A stretch of 45,160 nucleotides of DNA from Planctomycetaceae bacterium (lineage in GTDB: Bacteria; Planctomycetota; Planctomycetia; Planctomycetales; Planctomycetaceae). The stretch spans positions 1 through 45,160 of the forward strand of contig JAKFUG010000021.1 of the NCBI GenBank assembly GCA_021732785.1, written 5' to 3'. Below are positions 31,608-40,000 of this stretch, piece after piece. A program made the position numbers and the translations under genes. Position 1 is the first letter of the stretch. Every line of letters starts with the position of its first letter. The notes beneath the pieces are model-generated. The model made no database searches. It worked only from the letters and a program-made list of their open reading frames with translations, and was not told where the DNA came from.

Positions 31608-34021
31608 TGTGCCTGCTCCAAACCGCGGCGGAGACGAAACGGTTCGCTCCGCACAATTTCCCGAATCACCGTCGAAAACTTGTCGTCACCCTGCGTCACC
31701 GTCGCCGCAATCCGGTCGACCACCGGGCGATCGTAATACTCTAAACCCCGTCCGAGACCGAAGGTGAGCAGCTTTTCAATGAAACATCGACTGATTTGAG
31801 GCTTTCGCTGCCGCAAAACCTGTTTGAACTCGGCGAGCCCGGCGAATTTGCTGCCGTCGGGGAGTTCTCCGGCGGTTTCGATGGTAAAGTCGCCGTCTTT
31901 CGTGCGGTACCGGCCGATTGCGTCAAAGTTTTCAAAGACGAACCCGATGGGGTCCATCCGGGCGTGACAATTCGCACAGGCGGCTTTGCTGCGATGCTGT
32001 TCCATGCGTTGCCGCAATGAACCCGTCAGCGCGGCTTTGTCCCCTTCTTCGAGCAGCGGGACATCGGGCGGGGCGGGCGGCGGGGGATCGCCAAGAATCT
32101 GTTCGAGCACCCAGCGGCCGCGCTTCACGGGCGACGTGCGCGTGGGGTTCGAGGTCACCGTGAGAATGCTGGCTTGTGTCAACAAGCCGCCGCGTTGATC
32201 GGGGCTGAGTGACACGCGGACAAAGTTGCGACGCGGAATCGGCTCGCCCTTGTCACGGTGCGGCGGTTGTCCGATCCAGTTGCCGTTGGTGTCCGCGATA
32301 CCATAGTGCTGAGCGAGCGTTTCGTTGAGATACGTGAAGTCCGCGTCGACGAAATCGAGGAGGCTGCGATCTTCGCGGATGATCTCGGCGATGAACAGTT
32401 CGGTTTCGCGCTGCATCGATCGGCGTAAACGATCATCGAAGCCGGGAAACATTTTTTGGTCTGGAGCGACGGTCTTGAGCCGTTGCAGTTCGAGCCATTG
32501 CAGCGCGAAGTTTTCAACGAGGGCTTCCGCTTTCTTGTCGGCGAGCATCCGCTTCACCTGGGCGTCGATGTTCGCCGTCAGTTCCCCTTTGGTGGCGAGC
32601 GCCGTCAGTTCGTCATCGGGCATCGTGCTCCACAGGAAGTACGACAGCCGGGACGCGAGTTGGAATTCGTCCAATGGCCGGGCTTCGGCCGCTTTGGGAC
32701 GGTCGTCGAGTTCCATGCGGAAGAGAAACTTCGGCGATACTAACACGGCGATCAGCGCTCGTTGGATGCCGCCCTCCCAGTTCAATCCGGCGGCCATGTC
32801 GGCTTCGACCCGTTTGGCGAAGCGTTCGACTTCATCCGGCTGCGCGGGACGACGGAACGCCCGAGACATCAGCCGCGTGAGGACTTCGCGCGTCTGCACT
32901 TCTTTCGACTGATTCGGATCGCACGCCAGCAATTTCCGATGGGTCGCCGGGCGGGTATCCAGCGGACCTTCGAGATGGAAATAGTCGACCTGCAACGTGA
33001 CTGGCGGCTGATCATCGGGCGTCTTGAAGAGCGCGATCGCCATCCGTTTCAGACCGAGATTTGCGGGAACTTTCACTTCGATGTGGTCCGGTTTGTCCTT
33101 GTCGCGCGATTGGACTTCGTGGGTCGCCAGGATCACGAACGGCCGCAGTGCCGGGACTGCTTTGCCGAAAAGTTGGTTCGCTTCTTCGTCCGTCACGCCC
33201 TGGGCGAAGTCCGGACCGTGAGCGAGAATTGCGATGCGGACAACCTGCCCTTCCGCGGACTCGGCGTAGAGTTTCGTACGGAAGACGTACTCACCGTCGT
33301 CGGGGACTTTGTATTCGTAGTGCAACGGCCCGGTGAAGATCGCGTTGTCATCGGGCTTGGTCGAAATCGGCCGGTACTTGCCGTCGGGCACGCCCTTCCC
33401 CGCCGGTTCCAGATACTTCGCATCCATGTGCCGCTTGGGAGGCGCGGGCAACACCGGCAGAATCGCCTGGTTGGCGATCCCCTCGGCTGCCACGAAATAG
33501 CGTTCCATCAACACGGGCGGCAACGACAGTACGTCGCCGATGTTATCGAAGCCGTAGCCGATGTCGTCGGTCGGAAAATCATCGGCGGGGCTGAAGTCCA
33601 TGCCGACGAGATCGCGGATCGTGTTGTTGTACTCCGTGCGATTCAACCGCCGCAGCGTGACACGGCCGGGATCGGGTTTCGCCTTGCGGTCCGCGTCTTC
33701 GTAAATGGAGCGGACCAGTTTGCCAATCGCGTCTACTTCGTCTTTCGTCGGTTGCGGTTCCTCTTCCGGCGGCATTTCGCTCGATTCAATTCGCTTGAGA
33801 ATCGCCAGCCACGTTTTGCGGCCGCGAATGAGCGACTGCGTGTCGACATAGCGGTCGAGCGTGAGGCTGCCTTCGGACTTACCGTCCGTGTGACACTTCG
33901 CACAGTGTTTCTTCAGAAAGTCGACACCGGCGGGTGCAAACGACGGCGCGGCATCATCCGCAGCGCAGGGAACTCCAATCGCGCAGAGAACCACAATCAA
34001 CAACGATGGTCGGAAGATCAT
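31604..34021 (-). CDS. DUF1592-type planctomycete cytochrome
   Basis: An 805-residue exported protein with a signal peptide (MIFRPSLLIVVLCAIGVPCA). Order: haem site CAKCH (Cys40, Cys43, His44), the SSEMPPEEEPQP turn, DUF1587 (LRRLNRTEYNNTIRDLVGMD), a beta-rich carbohydrate-binding-like module (about 205-345, YEYKVPDDGEYVFRTKLYAE), DUF1595/DUF1592 (LASRLSYFLWSTMPDDEL, FALQWLELQRL), DUF1588 with CANCH (Cys682, Cys685, His686; CHARMDPIGFVFENFD), and DUF1585 (IEKLLTFGLGRGLEYYD). This is the canonical family form and ends where the HMA-bearing homologue at 4254 goes on. It probably acts in the periplasm as a redox partner of the coupled DUF1552 protein. Substrate is unknown. Confidence 0.95.
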   Translation of the reverse strand: MIFRPSLLIVVLCAIGVPCAADDAAPSFAPAGVDFLKKHCAKCHTDGKSEGSLTLDRYVDTQSLIRGRKTWLAILKRIESSEMPPEEEPQPTKDEVDAIGKLVRSIYEDADRKAKPDPGRVTLRRLNRTEYNNTIRDLVGMDFSPADDFPTDDIGYGFDNIGDVLSLPPVLMERYFVAAEGIANQAILPVLPAPPKRHMDAKYLEPAGKGVPDGKYRPISTKPDDNAIFTGPLHYEYKVPDDGEYVFRTKLYAESAEGQVVRIAILAHGPDFAQGVTDEEANQLFGKAVPALRPFVILATHEVQSRDKDKPDHIEVKVPANLGLKRMAIALFKTPDDQPPVTLQVDYFHLEGPLDTRPATHRKLLACDPNQSKEVQTREVLTRLMSRAFRRPAQPDEVERFAKRVEADMAAGLNWEGGIQRALIAVLVSPKFLFRMELDDRPKAAEARPLDEFQLASRLSYFLWSTMPDDELTALATKGELTANIDAQVKRMLADKKAEALVENFALQWLELQRLKTVAPDQKMFPGFDDRLRRSMQRETELFIAEIIREDRSLLDFVDADFTYLNETLAQHYGIADTNGNWIGQPPHRDKGEPIPRRNFVRVSLSPDQRGGLLTQASILTVTSNPTRTSPVKRGRWVLEQILGDPPPPAPPDVPLLEEGDKAALTGSLRQRMEQHRSKAACANCHARMDPIGFVFENFDAIGRYRTKDGDFTIETAGELPDGSKFAGLAEFKQVLRQRKPQISRCFIEKLLTFGLGRGLEYYDRPVVDRIAATVTQGDDKFSTVIREIVRSEPFRLRRGLEQAQ

Positions 34022-34191
34022 CAGGGCGGGCTCAGGCGGGCGGGCAACGAATCGGCAGGCATTGATTCAGGATAATCCCCCCTCTGGCGAGCGTCTACCC
34101 CAATGATCAGGGGGTCATGTCGACCGGCTTGGATGCGGTGTTGGGTGGGGAACACCGAAGGCACCCAAGACGTGGGGATAAATGGAAAGTC

Positions 34192-34220
34192 GTGACAAGG
34201 CTTGAAGTTTTGGCTACGAT
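34192..34220 (+). promoter_or_regulatory. Sigma-70-like promoter candidate before the DUF1559 gene
   Basis: GTGACA at 34192-34197 and TACGAT at 34215-34220 are separated by exactly 17 bases and lie about 100 bases before the DUF1559 start. Five of six and four of six bases match the consensus. It lies in the 297-base divergent gap, which shows no other feature. Confidence 0.4.
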
Positions 34221-34318
34221 CACGGGGAGTGGTGAATATCGTCGCGCATTTCTAATGCTGCGATTTCCTCGCCATTTGATTCATTCGATTCATGAATTCA
34301 TCCCAGGAGTTTCCGCCC

Positions 34319-35353
34319 ATGAAGCCCGCACGTCGTGGTTTTACACTCATCGAGTTGCTGGTGGTGATTGCGATTATCGCGATTCTCATCGCTCTTTTAC
34401 TGCCGGCGGTCCAGCAGGCGCGGGAAGCCGCACGGCGGACGCAGTGCCGCAATCAGCTCAAGCAGATTGGGCTGGCCATTCACAACTATATGAGCACGCA
34501 TGGTGTCATGCCCTTTGGCAAAGGGCCGAGCTACGCCGGCGCGGGGATCCCCGTCTATGCGCGCTGGTCGCAGCATGCGATGTTGCTGCCGTATCTGGAT
34601 CAGGCCCCGTTGTACAACACGCTGGACTTCAACTACCCGCCGGAAACGCCGGGGATGGGGGGCGTGGTGGCCTTTATGCCGGCGTACGTCAATGCAGGCG
34701 GCCAGAATGCCACCGGCAGTCGCAAGGTGGTCGGATTGTTCCAATGTCCGTCCGACATCTCGCCGACGGATGTCTGGCAGGCCCAGAACAACTATGTGGG
34801 CAATCAGGGAGGCTGGCTGTGCGACCTCAGCGATCAAGCCGGCGCTTCCTCCGTCTCCCCCGGCGAAGTGCAAACGGGCGTGTTCTATTACCTGAGTAAA
34901 GTCCGCCCGGCCGACGTCGTGGATGGAATGAGTAATACGGTCTTCTTCAGCGAGAAGATTCGCGGCCAGGGGACACCGGACGGACGTTCGGACCTGTTCG
35001 TCATTCCGGCTCAAATGTCACTTGCCGCCACCTATAACACGTGCCAGGCGTTGAACCCGGCCACCGCCACGCCGCTCACCAGCAAGTGGGGCTACAGTTG
35101 GGTGATGGGTGAAAATTGCTGTACTCAATACAACCATGTGGCGGTCCCGAACTCCAAAAGCTGCGGCGGGACCGGCTTCCCGGGCTCGATGGTGAACATG
35201 GCCATGCAAGTCTCTGCGTCGAGTCGGCACACGGGGGGCGTGCATGCGATGATGGGTGACGGCGGGGTCCGTTTCGTGTCCGAGAACATCGATCTGAATA
35301 CGTGGCGGGCCGTCGGGAGTCGCGCCACGGGTGAAGTGGCCAGTCTGGACTGA
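34319..35353 (+). CDS. DUF1559 pilin-like protein
   Basis: A 344-residue protein. The start ATG 34319 has AGGAG nine bases upstream and puts the prepilin-type peptide at the very N-terminus: [20 protein letters not shown] with G-FTLIEL cleavage site and Glu at +5. The hydrophobic helix continues [19 protein letters not shown], then [15 protein letters not shown]. The C-terminus has the family box [23 protein letters not shown]1559 proteins are exported through a type II/IV-like route and are very numerous in planctomycetes; the role is unknown. The next gene, a lipoprotein, begins six bases after the stop, so both are in one transcript that may extend to the RND pump genes. Usually the partner is a carboxypeptidase-regulatory-like lipoprotein as at 856, but here it is a different family. 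Confidence 0.95.
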   Translation: MKPARRGFTLIELLVVIAIIAILIALLLPAVQQAREAARRTQCRNQLKQIGLAIHNYMSTHGVMPFGKGPSYAGAGIPVYARWSQHAMLLPYLDQAPLYNTLDFNYPPETPGMGGVVAFMPAYVNAGGQNATGSRKVVGLFQCPSDISPTDVWQAQNNYVGNQGGWLCDLSDQAGASSVSPGEVQTGVFYYLSKVRPADVVDGMSNTVFFSEKIRGQGTPDGRSDLFVIPAQMSLAATYNTCQALNPATATPLTSKWGYSWVMGENCCTQYNHVAVPNSKSCGGTGFPGSMVNMAMQVSASSRHTGGVHAMMGDGGVRFVSENIDLNTWRAVGSRATGEVASLD

Positions 35354-35359
35354 AAACGG

Positions 35360-35848
35360 ATGCGGTGTCATTGCAGAGCGCCTCGTGTTCGCGCGGGATC
35401 GTGGCTTCGCCGCACGGGGATCCTCTTCGCCTTGTTGTGGATCTTGCCCGGCTGCGCTGACAAGACCCGGAGCTACACGCCGAGTCTGTCAACCGCCGAG
35501 CAGGCGCTGAAGCAAGGCCTCGAAGCCTGGCAAGCGGGCCAACCCGCCGGAGAAATCGCCGGTTCGCAGCCGCTCATTCAAGTGGTGGATGTCGGCCGTA
35601 AACCGGGGCAAACGCTGTCCGGTTATCGCATCCTCGGCGAAACGCGCGGCCCCTCCGGTCGGACGTTCGCGGTCGTGCTGAAGCTGGCCAATCCTGAAGA
35701 AGAGTTAAAGACGCAATACATCGTCGTGGGGATTGATCCGCTGTGGGTGTTTCGACAAAGCGACTACGAACTCCTCTCGCACTGGGATCATCACATGCCC
35801 CCCGCGCCGACACCTGCCGACGACGTTCGGTCGAACAATCAGAAATAG
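35360..35848 (+). CDS. Small lipoprotein A, paralogous to the one at 41314
   Basis: A 162-residue protein with a lipoprotein signal (RRTGILFALLWILPGC, Cys in the lipobox LPGC). The mature part shares an ordered pattern with the product of 41314-41709: a helical segment with AL..GLEAWQAGQPAG, then P.I.V.D..R..G..L..Y.ILGE, VVLKLANPEEELKTQYI and VVGIDPLWVFRQSDYE. The shared C-terminal hallmark is VVG-x-DPL-x-VFR-x-x-DY. I do not recognise a named family. It follows the DUF1559 gene by six bases and precedes the minimal adaptor gene by 194 bases containing a long palindrome. The likely location is the periplasmic face of a membrane. A tie to the pump is inferred from the paralogue on its other side. 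Confidence 0.85.
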   Translation: MRCHCRAPRVRAGSWLRRTGILFALLWILPGCADKTRSYTPSLSTAEQALKQGLEAWQAGQPAGEIAGSQPLIQVVDVGRKPGQTLSGYRILGETRGPSGRTFAVVLKLANPEEELKTQYIVVGIDPLWVFRQSDYELLSHWDHHMPPAPTPADDVRSNNQK

Positions 35849-35883
35849 CAGCGGCTCTCTGTCCAGGACGGTTCAGTTATTGG

Positions 35884-35963
35884 GTAGGGTTTGCCGAGTC
35901 TGCGAGGCGAACCATCATGGATCAACGACTTACGGTTCGCCTCGAGGACTCGGCAAACCCTAC
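35884..35963. repeat. Long cruciform-type palindrome between lipoprotein A and adaptor genes
   Basis: Arms 35884-35913 and 35934-35963 are 30 bases each and pair at 28 positions, around a 20-base loop. The arms start GTAGGGTTTGCCGAGTC. It begins 35 bases after the lipoprotein stop and ends 80 bases before the adaptor ATG. It could end transcription of the DUF1559-lipoprotein pair, or protect a processed mRNA end. A degenerate half copy occurs at 30010. Confidence 0.85.
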
Positions 35964-36042
35964 AATCAATGCAGAATTGAAAACTGGACCGCCCTGGCTC
36001 TCCGTCGGCGAACGGATCGCTTCTGCTCATGGTGAATCGTAG

Positions 36043-37005
36043 ATGCCGACCGAACCGCTGATGACAGATGCGGAACCACCGACTTCGCCGGCGGCAGGTT
36101 GGAAGCTCCTGCTGCGCGGGGTTGAGGTCCGGTTTCGCTTTGTCATCGGCTTGGCGCTGCTGGCCGGATTGATGGCCGGGTGGCCGTGGCTGCACGCCGG
36201 ATGGGAACGGATCCTTTCCCCCTGGCAGCACCATCGCCACACGACGGCCGTCTCCGGCGATACGGAGTTCTTTTGTCCGATGGACCCCGGCGTCATCTCC
36301 GCCTGGCCCGCCATCTGTCCCATTTGCAATATGGACTTGATCACTCGCAAAAAAGCCGATGCGATCCTGCTCCCCGAAGGCGTGCTGGCGCGGATGCAGA
36401 TCTCGCCGTATCGCGTGCAATTGGCCGGAATCCGAACGACGCGTGTCGGGGATGCTGCCCACGCTTCCGTCACCGAAGCGACGGAGACAATCGTGATTCC
36501 GGACACGGCGGTCGTCGAGCATGGTGATGACTCGATTGTGTACGTCGAAACGATGCCGGGCATGTACGACGCCGTGCGTGTTGAATTGGGCGAACATCGC
36601 GCAGCGGAATACATCGTCATCGAGGGCTTGAAAGCGGGTCAGCGCGTGGTTACCGCCGGGGCGTTTCTGGTCGATGCGGAAAGTCGGCTGAACCCGAATC
36701 TGGCCGCGCAGTATTTCGGCGCGAACTCGCAAACCGCGGCGAATCTGCCCCCCGCCTTGCCCGCGAAGAAAACGAAGAGCGATCCTTTCGCGATGCTTTC
36801 CGCCACGGACCGATCGCTGGTCGAACAACAGCGTATTTGTCCCGTCACGGAGGCTCCGTTGGGATCCATGGGACAACCCACGGCCATGACGGTCCAGGGC
36901 CAGAAGGTGTTTCTCTGCTGTCGAGGGTGTGAAGGACGCCTCAAGGCCGATCCCAACAAGTTCCTGGCGAAACTCAAGCCCGGGGCGTCCGAAAATTCCC
37001 GCTGA
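36043..37005 (+). CDS. Minimal CusB-like RND adaptor lacking the hairpin, with metal-binding and YHS-like ends
   Basis: A 320-residue protein with one N-terminal membrane segment (FVIGLALLAGLMAGWPWL). Residues 75-99 match the heavy-metal-binding domain of CusB-like adaptors, CPMDP (78-82) and CPICNMDL (92-99), with Asp81 replacing the usual His of CPMHP. Next comes ILLPEGVLARMQISPYRVQL then AGIRTTRV, the usual start of the CusB core, directly joined to the membrane-proximal domain (VIPDTAVVEHGDDSIVYVE, YIVIEGLKAGQRVV, FLVDAESRLNP). The barrel-sandwich, coiled-coil hairpin and beta-barrel, about 190 residues in CusB, are absent. The C-terminus (CPVTEAPLGSMG, FLCCRGCEGRL with Cys292, Cys293, Cys296) is a YHS-like metal-binding tail. 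It cannot bridge to an outer-membrane channel in the usual way. Confidence 0.87.
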   Translation: MPTEPLMTDAEPPTSPAAGWKLLLRGVEVRFRFVIGLALLAGLMAGWPWLHAGWERILSPWQHHRHTTAVSGDTEFFCPMDPGVISAWPAICPICNMDLITRKKADAILLPEGVLARMQISPYRVQLAGIRTTRVGDAAHASVTEATETIVIPDTAVVEHGDDSIVYVETMPGMYDAVRVELGEHRAAEYIVIEGLKAGQRVVTAGAFLVDAESRLNPNLAAQYFGANSQTAANLPPALPAKKTKSDPFAMLSATDRSLVEQQRICPVTEAPLGSMGQPTAMTVQGQKVFLCCRGCEGRLKADPNKFLAKLKPGASENSR

Positions 37006-37066
37006 AGACGTCGGTCACCCACCGCGTGTTGCTTCCATCCACGCCCATTCCCGATCGTCGAACCTG

Positions 37067-40000
37067 ATGGCCCGAGCTGCGTTGCTGTTCTTGATTCGAC
37101 ATCCCGCGGCGGTGATTACCGCGGCCGTGATGTGGGCCATCGCTGGTGTGTGGATCGTCTTGCGAACACCGATGGATGCCGTGCCCGATCTCTCCGAGAA
37201 TCAGGTGCTCGTCTATGCCGATTGGCCGGGCCAGAACCCGCCGGAGATCGAACGGCGAGTCACGCGCCCGTTGTCGCTGGCGTTGCAAGGCATCGACGGC
37301 GTGCAGACGGTCCGCGGTTCGAGCGACATCGGGTATGCGTTGATGCACATCATCTTCGACGACTCGGTCTCCTTTCTGGCGGCGCGAAAGCGGGTCGCAG
37401 AACATCTCGCCGGCGCGAATGTCGACTTACCCGATGGTGTGACCGCGCGGTTAGCCGCCGATGGGATCCCAACGGGGCAAATCTTCTGGTACACGGTGGA
37501 AGGTGTCGCCATGGATCTCGCCGAGCTGCGCACGCTGCAGGACACCGTCGTTGCCCCCCAATTGCGTTCTGTGGTCGGTGTCGCCGAGGTCGCCAGCGTG
37601 GGTGGTTTTGTCCCGGAATACCACGTCGCCGTAAACCTCGAAGCCCTCGCCACGGAGAACGTCTCCATAATCGATTTTGCCACATCGCTGCAGACCTTGG
37701 CCAAGCCGCCGACCGGTCAGGTGTTGACCAGTTCCAACACGGAATTTCTAGTCGATGTCGTCCCGCCCCTCGCGAACAACAAGCAGGGCTCTGGGACCGA
37801 TTGGCAAGCTGCATTGACTGCCGCAGTGCTATCTCTTCCCGACGGTCGCCGGATGCCCCTTGCCAAACTGGCACGCGTCTCCGTGGGGGCCACCCCTCGC
37901 CGCGGTGTCTTTGAGAAGGATGGCAACGAAGCCGTCGCCGGGATTGTGCATGCGCGCTATGGCCACAACCCGCTCGCCGTCACCCGCGCAGTTCGCCAGA
38001 AGTTGCAACAGATCGCCGCCACGCTTCCGCCAACGGTTCGGCTCTGGCCCTGTTACGATCGCACGCCTCTCATCGAAGGGGCCGTCGGCACGGTCACGCG
38101 CTCGTTGATCGAATCCCTGCTGGTGGCTTCGCTCTGCGTCATTGTGGTGTTGCGGCACTGGCGTACATCGCTGGTAATCACCCTGACATTGCCCTTGGCA
38201 GTCCTGGGGGCATTTCTCGGAATGGCGGCGCTCCGTGTGACGGGTATCGCCGATGTGCAGACCAACATCATGTCGCTGGCGGGAATTGTGGTGTCGATCG
38301 GGGTGCTGGTCGATTCTTCGATCGTCGTTGCCGAGAATGTCAGCCACCAGTTGCGCCAGCGATTCGGCGACCAACCGGTGACCGGCGATATCCAGGAACT
38401 GGTCGCCGATGCCTGTGTGCAGGTGGCCATACCGGCATCCATCGCGATTCTGATCATGCTGGTTTCCTTCCTGCCCGTGTTTGCCTTGCAAGGCATCGAT
38501 GGCCGGATGTATCGCCCCCTGGCCTGGACGAAGACGCTGGCCCTTTTATCCGTGGCCGTGCTGACCGTCACGCTGGTGCCGGTGCTCTGTTCGCTCCTGA
38601 TCCGCGGCCGCATTCGCGATGAATCCGACAGCGCGATTGTCCGATCAGTGGTCGCCGTCTATCAACCCGTTCTTCGTTATCTTCTGTTCCAACCCCTGCC
38701 ACTGGTGATGACGTTGTGCGTCACCCTGATTGCCGCGGCGGCCGCAACGGGGCTGGACGGATTGGTCCGCGCGACCACCGTATTGAGTCTTGGTCTCGCA
38801 TGGACGATGACCCCGCGATACGCATGGAAGGGGGCATTGTCGATCCTGCTGGTCGTCGTGGCTCTCACCGCTCAGACGGCAATGCGTCCGATCGGTTTGG
38901 CGCTGCGGATGCCGCTGGACGAAGGCATGATCATGGACATGCCGATCACGGTGCCGCGGATCTCGGTGACGCAAGCGCTCGACGATCTCAAAGCCCGGAA
39001 CATGGTTTTGTGCCGGTTTCCGGAAGTTCACATGGCCATGGGAAAAGCCGGCCGCGCGGACACCCCCTTCGATCCCGCTCCCCTCGACATGATCGAAACC
39101 ATGATCGAGTTCCGTCCGCGCGCCTGGTGGCCGAGCCGACGGTTGCTGCACTCCGATGCCACCCGGCAGGCGACAGCCGTGGTGGACGCCCTTGTCAAAG
39201 CGGAACTCGTCGAAGCACCGACCGACACCACCGCGTTGGTTGCCGAAATCGTGGACGCGGGTATGACGCGGTTCGATGCGATTCAGCGCGAAGTCGCCTG
39301 GCAGTGGTTGGTGTCGACGCGGAACGAACTCGCCCGCGATTTATCGATTCAATTCGTCAGTGATGCCGCGAAGAGCATGCAGCGTGCAGAACGGCTCACG
39401 CATCCGCTCACACCCCTGGAAGCTGCCACTCTGGCCGAAGAATTGCCGCCCGGCGATCGCCTGCGCCTCGGACAGCTTCCCGATGTCAGCACGGTGCAGG
39501 CCTTGCTCGCGGAACTGCAACGCAGACTCGGTCAACGTGGCTGGTTGCACGATAACGCTGCACACACGGCGGAACGCCGATCGACAACGACCCCGGTTCG
39601 CAATTGGTTCCGAGCCCGTTTGGAATTAGAACCGATCACCTTCGCCGATGAACTGTGGCACGCACTTCGCGCCGCGCACCATCGCCGCTGGCGGTCTGCG
39701 GTGGCGGAATTGAACGCCGATTTGCGACACCGGGCCGCGGCCACCTGGACCCAGATCGTCGCCAGCGAACTGGTCGCGCGGCAACCGATTCTGGACGACG
39801 ATCTCGCACAAACCTGGCAGCAAATCCTGTCGGCACGCTACGGCACAGGACGCACGAACGCGCACCATACGAGTGAGCACGCGGGGGGGCATGCGAGTCT
39901 GCCGCCGCTTTTGAATTTGCCTCTCATCGATCCAAATCGTGTGTACGACGAAATCATTCTGCATTTGACGAATGATTTTGCGCCGCGGGTGTGGTTATGG

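Noticed and set aside
30249-31736. Long open frame of 495 codons on the plus strand
   Set aside because: It is antisense to the DUF1552 gene and start of the cytochrome gene; its product is rich in Arg and His with no family resemblance, as expected from the complementary strand of high-GC coding sequence.
32762-34075. Open frame of 437 codons on the plus strand
   Set aside because: Antisense to the well-supported DUF1592-type cytochrome gene; low-complexity Arg/Val/Phe composition and no recognisable domain.
36929-37066. Upstream extension of the RND pump
   Set aside because: The extra residues overlap the adaptor's metal-binding tail in another frame and show no similarity; the pump's first helix begins right after ATG 37067.
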